Positions 8,837-18,011 are shown, counted from the first letter of the stretch. The stretch: DNA of 64,000 nucleotides from an uncultured Aquimarina sp. (GCA_947497175.1 CANMFM010000002.1:248001-312000); one strand, 5' to 3'. Notes: generated from the sequence alone by a model not told the origin. Made by a program: numbers and translations.

Positions 8837-9247
8837 ATGTATACACTGGTAAATTGCGTCTTATTAATAGATGATGATAAGGCCACTAATTTCTTTAACG
8901 AAAGAGTTGTTACCAAACATGAAAACTTTCAGCAGGTAAATACTGTACAAAGTGGAATGGCAGCTCTCGAATATCTCAACGCTGTAAAAAACAATACAGC
9001 TACTAAGCCCGACCTTATTTTCTTAGATATTAATATGCCTGCTATGAATGGATGGGAGTTTTTGACAGAGTTCTCAAAACTTGATCAAAACCTCACACAT
9101 GGTATTAAAATAATTTTACTATCGACATCGTCTAATCCAGATGATGTTAGAGAATCGGCAAAAAATCATTCGGTAGATGATTTTATAAATAAACCGTTGT
9201 CTTTAGGATTGTTAGATAATGTACTAAAAACCCACTTTGATAGTTAA
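8837..9247 (+). CDS. single-domain response regulator (CheY-like)
   Basis: I start at ATG 8837 (MYTLVNCVLLIDDD), where the receiver fold begins; an in-frame ATG at 8744 would add 31 residues unlike the family. The 136-residue protein is a receiver domain alone: acidic cluster D12-D14, phospho-acceptor D64 in FLDINMP, the S/T switch in ILLSTSS and the conserved lysine in FINKPLS. All key residues are present. It has no output domain, so it should act by protein-protein contact. The second receiver gene downstream is a paralogue (both share KATNFFN and INMPxMNGWEF). A natural partner is the YfiR-type histidine kinase at the end of this gene group (inference). Confidence 0.88.
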   Translation: MYTLVNCVLLIDDDKATNFFNERVVTKHENFQQVNTVQSGMAALEYLNAVKNNTATKPDLIFLDINMPAMNGWEFLTEFSKLDQNLTHGIKIILLSTSSNPDDVRESAKNHSVDDFINKPLSLGLLDNVLKTHFDS

Positions 9248-9418
9248 TATAGTGTAAGGGAAAATTATTTTTACATCAAAATATAGGAAGAAAGTATATT
9301 GGCATTGTTTTTTGTATTCGATCTAAAACTATAACCAGTTTCTTGCTAATTTTATGTATAACCTCTGGTTTTGAATTTTTTGCATCATTATTATTGATAA
9401 TAGTTTTTCTTGATATAG

Positions 9419-9449
9419 TTGAGAGATGTCAATTGATTTAATAGGTTTG
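9419..9449 (+). promoter_or_regulatory. candidate promoter TTG-N20-TAGGTTTG before second receiver gene
   Basis: TTG (9419-9421) is followed after 20 bases by TAGGTTTG (9442-9449). This matches the flavobacterial TTG / TAnnTTTG promoter in both boxes and in spacing. The predicted start point lies roughly 30 bases before the ATG at 9488. It may drive the receiver, receptor and kinase genes together. Confidence 0.55.
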
Positions 9450-9487
9450 CATAAGTATTCAAATACATTTATAAACTTTTTTGATAC

Positions 9488-9898
9488 ATGGAGAAATTGA
9501 AATGCTTTCTACTCATCGATGATAGTAAGGCAACTAATTTTTTTAATAAGACTATTATTGAAAAAGTTGGGTGTGTAGAAGAAGTAATAATTGCCGAAAA
9601 CGGGAGATCTGCAATGGAGTTCATTACATCAGGAATAACACCAGAAATCATTTTTCTGGACATCAATATGCCGATAATGAATGGATGGGAGTTTATTGCA
9701 GAATATCAGAAGCTTGAGGATGTGTTTAAAAAATCTATTATAATTCTAATGCTTGGTGCCGAGTTAAGTGATGCCGAAAGAAAAAAAGCAGAAGAAAGTA
9801 TAGAAATAAAAGAATTTCAACAAAAAATGTTAACTAAAGAAACTGTTTGTAAAATTGTTTCTAAATATTTTAGTCTTTCAAATTTCACGAACACATAA
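9488..9898 (+). CDS. degenerate single-domain response regulator (CheY-like)
   Basis: The 136-residue protein is a receiver domain without output, paralogous to the gene just upstream. It keeps the acidic pair D11/D12 (LLIDDSK), the phospho-acceptor D58 (FLDINMP) and a lysine at K113. However, the S/T switch position is occupied by L89/G90 (ILMLGAE instead of the ILLSTSS seen in its neighbour), and the K-P motif reads QKML. Phosphorylation may therefore be possible but the normal conformational switch is probably altered. It is 75 bases before the TonB-dependent receptor and sits behind a good promoter match. Confidence 0.85.
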   Translation: MEKLKCFLLIDDSKATNFFNKTIIEKVGCVEEVIIAENGRSAMEFITSGITPEIIFLDINMPIMNGWEFIAEYQKLEDVFKKSIIILMLGAELSDAERKKAEESIEIKEFQQKMLTKETVCKIVSKYFSLSNFTNT

Positions 9899-9973
9899 GT
9901 CCGATCTTATGATTTTGAAAAGATACGTAATAACATTTAATATTTGAGCAGTAGTTTTCGGCAGTCTCTAGGA

Positions 9974-12748
9974 ATGATAAAAAAGAAACAAATTAGTAAG
10001 CGCATTAAAATTTTAAAAAGAAAAACACGCCTCGTGTTCTTTGGTCAGCAACAGAAGCAAATATTTCTTATTGTACTGCTTGCTTTTTGCTGTTTTCAGG
10101 TTTTTTCTCAGTCCAGAGCCGTAATATCCGGAAACGTATCTGATCAGTTTGGTAATCTTCCTGGAGCAAAAGTAAGTATAGAAGGCACTGATAAAAGTAC
10201 AACTACAGATGTCAATGGTAAGTATTCTTTCAATGTAGATGAAGGTGAATATATCCTTACTTCGGGATTTGTAATGTATACCTCAATCTCTAAAACAACA
10301 CATGTAAAGGTTGGAGATACCGTGCAAGTTGATTTTGTTCTGGAAACTGGGTTTTCTATGGATCAACCTGTTTCATTGGGATCACGAGCCAAACCTAAGT
10401 CATTACTCAAAAATACCATGGCGGTTGATATTATATCACCACAACAATTAACTGGCTCATCACAGGTGGAATTAAGTCACATACTTCATTATTTGGTTCC
10501 ATCATTTCATTCTACTCATCAAACTATTGCAGATGGTACCGATCATATTGATCCGGCAACACTTAGAGGGTTGGGGCCCGATCAGGTTTTAGTCCTAATT
10601 AACGGAAAACGGAGACATAGTAGCTCACTTTTAAATGTAAACGGAACTGTAGGAAGGGGATCAGTGGGTACAGATTTTAATGCGATACCTATTGCTGCTA
10701 TCGATCGTATAGAGGTGCTAAGGGATGGTGCAACCTCGCAATATGGTTCTGATGCCATCGCCGGAGTAATTAACATTATTCTAAAAAAACAAATCGAGAT
10801 TATTCAGGTTGATAATAGAGTAGGAGTGAACACTGAAGGAGACGGGCTCAATGTATACTCTTCGGCTAATTTCGGGCTCAAAATTGGCACAAGAGGATAT
10901 GTTAATGTTACGGCAGAATACAGAGAAAGAGAAGCAGTTAACAGGGCAGGAGACTATACAGGTACCGTATATTCTGATGATTTAGAAGAAGATCAGAGAT
11001 TAATTGAGCAAAATAGATTCTTTAATCAAACTGGATACTCCGAAAAACAAGTCATGGAAATCGGGAGTGCCGAGACCCAAAATCTAGCTTTGTCCTTTAA
11101 TGGTGAAGTGCCAATGTCAGATGCTGCTACGTTTTATATGCATGGTGGAAGAAATTATAGAGAAGGTAAATCGAAAGGTTTTTATCGATTTCCCAAAGAT
11201 GAAGATAGAGTTGTTTTAGATTTATTTCCCAATGGTTTTTCTCCAGAAATCCTAACCGACATACAAGATGATGCTATTACAGGAGGAATAAAAGGAATTA
11301 AAAATGATTGGGACGTTGATTTTAGCCATTCTATTGGGATTAATAGACTAGATTATACAGTAAACAACTCTAACAATGCTTCTTTAGGAATTGCCTCACC
11401 AAGAACTTTTTATGCTGGAGGATTTTCTTATAAACAAAACACCACAAATCTTGATGTTTCCAGAACTTTTGATTGGCTCAATGGAGTCAATATAGCTTTT
11501 GGCGCAGAGTTACGCGTTGAAAACTATCAAATTATCGCAGGAGAAGAAGCATCATACACTGATGGTGGCAGTACTTTTATTAATACATTAGGAGTAGAAT
11601 TGCCCAGAATTGTTGGGGCACAGGTTTTTCCGGGTTTTAGACCAGAAAATGAATTAAATCGGTTTAGGACTAATAGTTCGGGTTATGTAGACGTTGAGGC
11701 AAATGTAACCGAAAAACTATTACTTAGAGGAGCTGCACGATATGAAGCTTATAATGATTTTGGAGGTCAGGCCGTTTGGAAGGTATCAGGAAGATATATA
11801 CTGAAAGATGCTATAAGTGTACGAGCTGGTTTTTCAACCGGTTTTAGGGCGCCATCACTTCATCAAGTGTTTTTTCAAAATATTAGCACCCAGTTTATTA
11901 ATGGTGAAAGTGTGCAAGTAGGTACTTTTAATAATGAGAGTGCAATCGTTACAGAAGCTTTTGAGATAGGAAAACTGAAACCCGAATTATCCAGCCATTT
12001 AAGTGCAGGCTTTAGCGGAAAAATAAATGACAATATCACCTTTAGTTTTGATTATTATCTGATCAATATAGAAGATAGAATTGTATTGTCTGGAAGATTC
12101 TCTGAAGGATATGAAACCGTATTAGAGCCTTTTAATGCCGGGGCAGCTCAATTTTTCACAAATGCTATTGATTCAAGAACATCTGGAGCAGATGCCGTTC
12201 TGTTTTTTAAAAAGCCTGTAGGTGATGGAGAATTAAATGCCTCTTTAGGCGCAAACATCACTAGTACAACTGTAAAAGGTCCTATTAAGGTGTCTCCTGC
12301 TCTTGTAGGGCAAGAAGCATTATTATTTAATAGAGAAGAGATTGCCAGGGTCGAGTATGCTCAACCAAATTACAAGATCAATTCATTAGTGTCGTATGAT
12401 TTTGATAAGTATAGATTCCAGATCGTGAACACTGTATTCGGAGAGGTGAAATACGTGCACCCAGATGATGGAAACCCAAATAATTGGGTTCTAAATACCT
12501 TTACCGGAAACATAGAAACAAGAGACCAGACATTTTCTCCTAAATTAGTGACAGATATGGCTGTTTCGTATCAAGTTAATGATTACATAAGATGCACACT
12601 AGGAGGAAATAACGTATTCAATATGTATCCGGATACGCATAAGCATTCTGCCAATACCGAAGATGGTAATTTTATCTATAGCAGGAGAGTACAACAGTTT
12701 GGTGTTAATGGGGCAAATTATTATTTTAGGCTAGTACTTAAGTTATGA
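9974..12748 (+). CDS. TonB-dependent outer-membrane receptor
   Basis: The frame is open from a TTG at 9944, but I take ATG 9974 (MIKKKQISKRIKILK), giving 924 residues. A basic, somewhat long signal segment ends at about VFSQS, followed by a carboxypeptidase-regulatory-like beta-sandwich (about 35-120), a TonB plug domain (RGLGPDQVLVLINGKRR, then IDRIEVLRDGATSQYGSDA) and a 22-strand barrel to the end (GANYYFRLVLKL, terminal aromatic/leucine pattern). It is a SusC-unlike receptor, with no SusD partner. The stop overlaps the start of the YfiR-type kinase by 4 bases (ATGA), so uptake and signalling are coupled. The ligand is unknown; siderophores, vitamins or small organics are all possible. Confidence 0.9.
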   Translation: MIKKKQISKRIKILKRKTRLVFFGQQQKQIFLIVLLAFCCFQVFSQSRAVISGNVSDQFGNLPGAKVSIEGTDKSTTTDVNGKYSFNVDEGEYILTSGFVMYTSISKTTHVKVGDTVQVDFVLETGFSMDQPVSLGSRAKPKSLLKNTMAVDIISPQQLTGSSQVELSHILHYLVPSFHSTHQTIADGTDHIDPATLRGLGPDQVLVLINGKRRHSSSLLNVNGTVGRGSVGTDFNAIPIAAIDRIEVLRDGATSQYGSDAIAGVINIILKKQIEIIQVDNRVGVNTEGDGLNVYSSANFGLKIGTRGYVNVTAEYREREAVNRAGDYTGTVYSDDLEEDQRLIEQNRFFNQTGYSEKQVMEIGSAETQNLALSFNGEVPMSDAATFYMHGGRNYREGKSKGFYRFPKDEDRVVLDLFPNGFSPEILTDIQDDAITGGIKGIKNDWDVDFSHSIGINRLDYTVNNSNNASLGIASPRTFYAGGFSYKQNTTNLDVSRTFDWLNGVNIAFGAELRVENYQIIAGEEASYTDGGSTFINTLGVELPRIVGAQVFPGFRPENELNRFRTNSSGYVDVEANVTEKLLLRGAARYEAYNDFGGQAVWKVSGRYILKDAISVRAGFSTGFRAPSLHQVFFQNISTQFINGESVQVGTFNNESAIVTEAFEIGKLKPELSSHLSAGFSGKINDNITFSFDYYLINIEDRIVLSGRFSEGYETVLEPFNAGAAQFFTNAIDSRTSGADAVLFFKKPVGDGELNASLGANITSTTVKGPIKVSPALVGQEALLFNREEIARVEYAQPNYKINSLVSYDFDKYRFQIVNTVFGEVKYVHPDDGNPNNWVLNTFTGNIETRDQTFSPKLVTDMAVSYQVNDYIRCTLGGNNVFNMYPDTHKHSANTEDGNFIYSRRVQQFGVNGANYYFRLVLKL

Positions 12749-14592
12749 TTTGTAAACTCCAGTATATAGCGATATCTAAAATATATTTTGTTTATATACT
12801 ACTTTGCTTTACTACGTTTTTATCAATAAAAGCTCAAGCTCAAAACACAGAGAATGAAGAGGTAAAAAGATTACAACGGGCTATATTTATTTTCAATATT
12901 GCGCAACAAGTACAATGGCCAAACCCGGTAGAAGAACCTACCTTTAAAATAGGTGTATTGGGGCCAGAGAGAACCATACTAGATCTTCAGGCATTATCTC
13001 AAAAACGAAAAATAAACGGAAAACCAGTTGAAATTATTCGTTTTCAGGTAGTTAAAAATGTGAAAGATATTCAATTATTATATGTCAACCACAAATATAA
13101 TTACAGTATCGACTATATTTTGAGTAAAATTTCTGGTAAGAATATTCTGCTAATTGGTGAGGATTATAACTTCAATTCATCGATGATCAATATGGTCAAT
13201 GTCGGTGATTCTTTTGAATATGAAATAAACTCAAACCGTATAGATAATGAAAATTTTTCGATAGCTTCTTCATTAAAAACATATGCAATAACTTCATCAG
13301 AAAAATGGAAACAATTGTACAAAAAAACGGAAAGATCACTAACCAAGGTGCAGAAAGAAAATGAAGAGCGTAAAACGATTATTCGAGATAAAGAACAAGA
13401 GATACAATATCAACAAAACAAAATTACAAATCAATTAGAGGAATTAGATTACAAGGAGCGGGAGATAGATGATAAAAGAGAAGAGATTAATAAGCGCAAT
13501 AAAGAAATAGAGCACTTGTTTACGCAAAGTGAAATACAACAAAAGAAATACCAGGAAAAGATTCATATAGAAAGAGAGCTTGAAAACAATATTCAAGAAC
13601 AGATTACTTTCATAAAAAAACAAGATGAAAGAATAAAATCAGGGAAAGAACAAATCAAAAAACAAAACGAGTTTTTGCAGCAGCAGGATGCTCAAATTAT
13701 AGCTCAAGAAGAGATTTTAATACATCAAAATTCAGAAATTAAATCTCAAAAAAAAGTCAATATTTTGCTAGCAAGTTTAGTGTTAATTATTCTGGCAGCG
13801 AGTTTGTTTGTGTATAGAGCCTATATTGGAAAGAAAAGGCTTAATGCAGCTTTAGAGAAGAAAAATAAAGCAATTCATCAACAATCTTTAGAATTAGAAT
13901 CTAAAAATAAAGAATTAGAGCAGTTTGCATATATCGCAAGCCATGATCTTCAGGAACCTCTTAATACCATTTCTAGTTTTATAGGCTTAATCGCTGAAGA
14001 TTATGGAGATAGTTTTGACGAGGTTGGAAAAGAAAGTTTGACTTTTATCAAAGATGCTAGTATACGAATGAAAAAACTGATCGATGCTCTGTTGGAATAC
14101 TCCAGGTTGGGAACACGTAAAGAATATGTAGCGATTGATTCTACTGTAATACTTAAAGAATTACTTACCGATTTAAAAAGTAGTATAGATAAAACTAAAG
14201 CTACTATTAAAAGTAATAATTTGCCTATAATTAAAGGTTCAGAAATTGAACTTCGTCTATTATTTCAAAATTTAATAAGTAACGCAATAAAATTTAGACA
14301 TAAAGATGCCTCGCCAGAAATTGAGATCTCTTGTGTAAAAAAGAACGATCCCAAAGGAAAATCAAATGGCTTTTGGGAATTCTCAGTACGCGATAATGGT
14401 ATAGGGATACCAAAACAGCATAGAGAACGAATATTTGCCATATTTCAACGATTGCATTCTAGAGAAGAATATCAAGGCACAGGGATTGGTTTAGCACATT
14501 GCAAAAAAATTGTAGAATCACATGGCGGAAAAATCTGGCTGGATTCTGAAGAAGGGGCAGGAAGTACATTTTATTTTACAATACCGGCCTAA
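12745..14592 (+). CDS. sensor histidine kinase with YfiR-like periplasmic domain
   Basis: The 615-residue protein has a signal/anchor segment (about 10-32), a YfiR-like (DUF4154) domain at about 40-190 (RAIFIFNIAQQVQWP start), a very long charged coiled coil (about 190-335), one membrane helix (about 339-357), a second short coiled coil, a HisKA domain with H400 in ASHDLQEPL, and a HATPase domain with the N-box LLFQNLISNAIKF, DNGIGIP (about 550) and GTGIGLAHCK (about 579). All catalytic motifs are present. YfiR proteins are periplasmic regulators of membrane enzymes; here the domain is fused as the sensor. The 4-base overlap with the TonB-dependent receptor gene suggests it senses uptake or periplasmic state and passes phosphate to the orphan receivers upstream (inference). 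Confidence 0.92.
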   Translation: MICKLQYIAISKIYFVYILLCFTTFLSIKAQAQNTENEEVKRLQRAIFIFNIAQQVQWPNPVEEPTFKIGVLGPERTILDLQALSQKRKINGKPVEIIRFQVVKNVKDIQLLYVNHKYNYSIDYILSKISGKNILLIGEDYNFNSSMINMVNVGDSFEYEINSNRIDNENFSIASSLKTYAITSSEKWKQLYKKTERSLTKVQKENEERKTIIRDKEQEIQYQQNKITNQLEELDYKEREIDDKREEINKRNKEIEHLFTQSEIQQKKYQEKIHIERELENNIQEQITFIKKQDERIKSGKEQIKKQNEFLQQQDAQIIAQEEILIHQNSEIKSQKKVNILLASLVLIILAASLFVYRAYIGKKRLNAALEKKNKAIHQQSLELESKNKELEQFAYIASHDLQEPLNTISSFIGLIAEDYGDSFDEVGKESLTFIKDASIRMKKLIDALLEYSRLGTRKEYVAIDSTVILKELLTDLKSSIDKTKATIKSNNLPIIKGSEIELRLLFQNLISNAIKFRHKDASPEIEISCVKKNDPKGKSNGFWEFSVRDNGIGIPKQHRERIFAIFQRLHSREEYQGTGIGLAHCKKIVESHGGKIWLDSEEGAGSTFYFTIPA

Positions 14593-14594
14593 TA

Positions 14595-14735
14595 CTATTT
14601 GTCACGCTTTTTTTGAAATAAAAACCCTAAAGGAAAAACAACCAGAATAAAAAGATACCATTCCGTAAGTAAACCAATTATGGTAATCGCCGCAGCGATC
14701 ACCATAATCCATTTCTCTTTAGTTAAAAATTTCAT
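14595..14735 (-). CDS. 46-residue membrane protein (small ORF)
   Basis: The ATG (complement at 14733-14735) overlaps the stop of the DUF1080 gene by one base (TAATG), and the frame ends with TAG at 14595-14597. The product is 46 residues: a basic N-terminus (MKFLTKEKW), then two closely spaced hydrophobic segments (about 10-24 and 27-40) broken by a TEWY motif, and a basic tail (QKKRDK). It looks like a real membrane peptide: the stop-start overlap indicates translational coupling and the charge distribution is typical. I do not recognise a family. It may anchor or assist the sugar-oxidation enzymes encoded upstream (inference). Confidence 0.65.
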   Translation of the reverse strand: MKFLTKEKWIMVIAAAITIIGLLTEWYLFILVVFPLGFLFQKKRDK

Positions 14736-15535
14736 TATAGTTCTCTTACCCAAATATTGCGATATTGTACCGGATTACTATGATCCTGTAATTTTATCGG
14801 TCCTTTGTCATGGGCCTTGTTTTTAGGAGGGCCAATATATTCTGTAGATCCCAAAATTTCGACATGGTCTTGCACTAGAACTCCATTGTGAATTACCGTA
14901 AAAAAGCCTGATTTAGTTTTGTTTCCCTCATTATCAAACTCTGGAGCATGAAATATAATATCGTAGGTCTGCCACTGATCTGGTGCTTTTGTTGCATTAA
15001 CCAACGGGATATGTTGTTTATAAATAGAGGTTGCTTGTCCATTTGAGTAGGTTTTATTTTGATAACTATCCAAAATTTGTACCTCATATTTATTTTGAAA
15101 AAACACCCCACTGTTACCTCTTCCTTGTCCCTCGCCATCAATAGTATCGGGAGCACTCCATTCTAAATGTAATTGAATGCTACCAAAATCTTGTTTTGTC
15201 TGTATATCTCCAGAGCCTGGTTTAACAGTCATAGTTTTATCTGGGTGTATGGTCCAACCTGCAGCAGAGACAGAGTCTTTAGAAGAAACCCAGGCATCCA
15301 GATTAGAACCATCAAATAAAATAATAGCATCAGAGGGTACATTGTTTTCATGAAACGAGACTACCTTAGGTTCGGGCTCCCATACTTCAGTTTCTTTAGG
15401 ATCTGTGACCTCTTTTTGTGGAGTACGAGTGGTTTTAACTTCTTTTTTAACCTCTGTTGTTTCGGTAGAAGTTAATTTTTCTTTACAAGAAAAGCTAAGA
15501 GTTAATAAAGCAAAAAGATAGATTAACTTTTTCAT
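14735..15535 (-). CDS. DUF1080 lipoprotein (3-keto-glycoside hydrolase family)
   Basis: The 266-residue protein has a lipoprotein signal (MKKLIYLFALLTLSFSC, lipidated C17), a low-complexity K/T/E-rich linker to about residue 65, and then a DUF1080 concanavalin-like domain: ILFDGSNLDAWVS, FGSIQLHLEW, RGNSGVFFQNKYEVQILDSY and, at the end, GPIKLQDHSNPVQYRNIWVR. DUF1080 proteins are now known as 3-keto-disaccharide/3-keto-glucoside hydrolases, which cleave glycosides oxidised at C3. The position at the end of a cluster with a GMC dehydrogenase, its subunit 3 and a cytochrome supports that role directly. Location is the outer face of a membrane, probably periplasmic. Confidence 0.9.
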   Translation of the reverse strand: MKKLIYLFALLTLSFSCKEKLTSTETTEVKKEVKTTRTPQKEVTDPKETEVWEPEPKVVSFHENNVPSDAIILFDGSNLDAWVSSKDSVSAAGWTIHPDKTMTVKPGSGDIQTKQDFGSIQLHLEWSAPDTIDGEGQGRGNSGVFFQNKYEVQILDSYQNKTYSNGQATSIYKQHIPLVNATKAPDQWQTYDIIFHAPEFDNEGNKTKSGFFTVIHNGVLVQDHVEILGSTEYIGPPKNKAHDKGPIKLQDHSNPVQYRNIWVREL

Positions 15536-15556
15536 ATTGACGGTCGTTTTTAGTGG

Positions 15557-16609
15557 TTATAGTCCAAGTATTTTTTTTAATTGTTCTTTATCAATATCGG
15601 CACCTGCAAAATCATCAAAGGCCTTTTGAGTGGCTTCAATGATGTGATTTTTAATAAACAAAGCGCCTTCTCTTGCTCCTTGTTCGGGAGATTTAATGCA
15701 ACATTCCCATTCCATTACTGCCCAAACATCGCATCCGTATTCTGTTAATTTAGAGAAAATCGTTTTAAAATCTATTTGTCCATCTCCTGGAGAACGATAT
15801 CGACCTGCACGGTCAATCCAATCACTATATCCTCCAAATGCACCTTTTTTTCCGTTTGGATTAAACTCTGAATCTTTTACGTGAAATGCTTTAATAAATT
15901 CATGATAATGATCAATATATGCTATATAATCTAATTGTTGAAGTACAAAATGACTAGGATCGTATAAGATATTTACTCTTTTATGATTACCTGTGGCGTT
16001 AAGAAAACGTTCAAAAGTGATTCCATCATGTAAGTCTTCACCTGGATGAATTTCATAACAAACATCGACCCCTTCTTTGTCAAAATGATTAAGAATTGGT
16101 AACCAGCGTTTTGCTAATTCTTCAAATCCCATTTCGACCAGGCCAGCTGGTCTTTGCGGCCATGGATGCATAGTATGCCAGAGCAGCGCACCCGAAAAAG
16201 TTGCATGGGTTGTTATCCCTAGTCTCTTGCTTGCGGTTGCGGCATTTTTTACTTGTTTTACTGCCCATTTAGTACGTTCATTTGGGCTGTTTTTGAACTG
16301 ATCTGGCGCAAAATTATCGAACATAATATCATAGGCAGGATGCACAGCAACCAACTGCCCTTGTAAATGTGTTGATAATTCAGTGATTTCTAATCCGTAA
16401 TCAGCGATCTTGCCTTTGAGTTCGTCACAATATGTTTGACTATCGGCAGCTTTATCCAAATCTATTAATCGACTTTCCCAGGTAGGGATTTGAATGCCTT
16501 TATAACCAAGATTTGAAGCCCATTGACAAAGTCCGTCTAAAGAGTTAAAAGGTTCTTTGTCATCTATAAATTGAGCAAGAAAAACAGCAGGTCCTTTGAT
16601 TGTTTTCAT
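15557..16609 (-). CDS. sugar phosphate isomerase/epimerase-like TIM barrel protein
   Basis: This 350-residue soluble protein belongs to the xylose-isomerase-like TIM barrel (AP endonuclease family 2) superfamily. Recognisable parts are GYKGIQIPTWE near the start, the strand VCYEIHPGEDLHDG (metal-ligand glutamate and histidine), LYDPSHFVLQQLDYIAYI, FHVKDSEF and, near the end, PGDGQIDFKTIF and VMEWECC. The pattern of E, D/H, H and E ligands is kept. It lacks a signal peptide, so it is cytoplasmic, unlike the lipoprotein paralogue at 19251. Its likely task is isomerisation or epimerisation of a keto-sugar intermediate after import; the precise reaction is inferred from the cluster. Confidence 0.87.
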   Translation of the reverse strand: MKTIKGPAVFLAQFIDDKEPFNSLDGLCQWASNLGYKGIQIPTWESRLIDLDKAADSQTYCDELKGKIADYGLEITELSTHLQGQLVAVHPAYDIMFDNFAPDQFKNSPNERTKWAVKQVKNAATASKRLGITTHATFSGALLWHTMHPWPQRPAGLVEMGFEELAKRWLPILNHFDKEGVDVCYEIHPGEDLHDGITFERFLNATGNHKRVNILYDPSHFVLQQLDYIAYIDHYHEFIKAFHVKDSEFNPNGKKGAFGGYSDWIDRAGRYRSPGDGQIDFKTIFSKLTEYGCDVWAVMEWECCIKSPEQGAREGALFIKNHIIEATQKAFDDFAGADIDKEQLKKILGL

Positions 16610-16620
16610 GTGATTCGTAT

Positions 16621-16645
16621 TTGAGTGATTGAGTAATTGAGTTTT
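16621..16645. repeat. short imperfect tandem repeat (TGAGTGAT/TGAGTAAT/TGAGTTTT)
   Basis: Three successive 8-base units of the form TGAGTnnT lie 11 bases upstream of the isomerase ATG, in its presumed untranslated leader. Similar low-complexity tracts occur at about 334-362 and 400-450 and around 17930-17990. They look like the decayed short-period repeats common in intergenic DNA of this group; no function is evident. Confidence 0.5.
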
Positions 16646-16712
16646 GGGATCTTTTACAGTAATATCTGAAATTAACCATTCAAAGACGCATCTTCCTGTT
16701 ACTCATTACAAG

Positions 16713-17858
16713 TTATATTTTTGTCCAGGTAGTATTATTTTTGCTGCTCTCTACAGTAGCATAGATAAATTTCATACCTCGGACACCATCTTTTACTGTT
16801 GGGAAATCCGGTTGTTTAGAAGGTGTGCCTCCAGCATTAATTTTTTGCAATTCTCGCGCAAAACTTCTATAAATTGTTGCGAAGCCTTCTAAATATCCTT
16901 CAGGATGACCTGCCGGTATACGCACGTATTCTGAAACTTCAGGATACCCGCCATTTCCTGCGGGAGTAAAGACTTGTTTAGGTTTATTGAGCCATCTAAC
17001 GACTAATTCGTTAGGGTTTTCCTGATACCAGGCGACACTTCCTTTTGTACCATAAATTCTGATTCCCAGATTATTCTCTTCACCTGTAGCGATTTGAGAA
17101 AAGGTCATTGTTCCCTTAGCGCCATTTTCAAAGCGAAGTAAAACATTCCCATCATCATCTAATATTCTTCCGTCTCCAAAAGCAGAAAGATCTGCGGCAA
17201 GTTCTTCAATTTTAATTCCGGAGATATATTCTGCCAGGTTTTCGGCATGGGTGCCGATATCGCCTAAAGCACCTCCGATTCCGGATTTTTTTGGATCTAC
17301 TCGCCAGGCCGCTTGTTTTTGACCTGTTTTTTCTACAGAGGTAGCTAACCATCCCTGTAAATACTGGATATTAATTTTACGAATGGTTCCCAAATCACCT
17401 TTTGCTATCATTGCCTTTGCCTGTTTCACCATTGGGTATCCCGTATAGTTATGGGTTAGTGCAAAAACTTTTCCGGATATGTGTACAATTTTTTCCAGTT
17501 CTATAGCTTCATCTAAGGTCAAAGTCATTGGTTTATCACAAATCACATGAAAACCATGTTCTAAAGCCATTTTTGCCGGAGGGAAGTGCATATGATTTGG
17601 AGTTACAATGGCCACAAAGTCCATACGTTCTTCCTCAGGGAGTTTGGCTTCTTCTTTGATCATTTCTTCATAACTGGCATAGGCTCTCTGTTTAGAGATC
17701 CCTAAAGTTTTCGCGGAAGCGATACTTTTTTCTTCACTGCTTGAAAAAGCACCGCATACCAAATCAATCAGGCCATCAATGCTTGCAGCTTTTCGATGTA
17801 CATCGCCGATAAAGGAACCGATTCCTCCACCTACCATTCCCATTTTAAGTCGGGTCAT
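16713..17858 (-). CDS. Gfo/Idh/MocA family oxidoreductase
   Basis: The 381-residue protein has the N-terminal NAD(P)-binding Rossmann motif (KMGMVGGGIGSFIGDVHRKA), the family lysine in CDKPMTLTLDEA, and the D-x-x-x-H catalytic arrangement in GGALGDIGTHAENLAEYISG, followed by the C-terminal substrate-binding alpha/beta domain. No export signal is seen; it is cytoplasmic. These enzymes oxidise or reduce sugar or inositol hydroxyl/keto groups. In a 3-keto-glycoside cluster the expected task is reduction of the 3-keto-sugar or a neighbouring redox step (inference). It is 104 bases upstream of the TIM-barrel isomerase gene on the same strand. Confidence 0.92.
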   Translation of the reverse strand: MTRLKMGMVGGGIGSFIGDVHRKAASIDGLIDLVCGAFSSSEEKSIASAKTLGISKQRAYASYEEMIKEEAKLPEEERMDFVAIVTPNHMHFPPAKMALEHGFHVICDKPMTLTLDEAIELEKIVHISGKVFALTHNYTGYPMVKQAKAMIAKGDLGTIRKINIQYLQGWLATSVEKTGQKQAAWRVDPKKSGIGGALGDIGTHAENLAEYISGIKIEELAADLSAFGDGRILDDDGNVLLRFENGAKGTMTFSQIATGEENNLGIRIYGTKGSVAWYQENPNELVVRWLNKPKQVFTPAGNGGYPEVSEYVRIPAGHPEGYLEGFATIYRSFARELQKINAGGTPSKQPDFPTVKDGVRGMKFIYATVESSKNNTTWTKI

Positions 17859-18011
17859 TTTTATTGAATTTAATTTAATTTAAAACTAATATTTAGCATA
17901 CAAACTTGAGGATTAAGGAGTATTTCTTACCTGTAGTAATCAGTATGTAGTATTCTATTGAGGGATACTATTACTTTATTACTTATAGTGTTAACCGAAT
18001 GCTCTAAAAAG

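Noticed and set aside
9944..9973. TTG start extending the TonB-dependent receptor by 10 residues
   Set aside because: The ATG at 9974 gives the basic start of a normal signal segment; the extension adds nothing typical.
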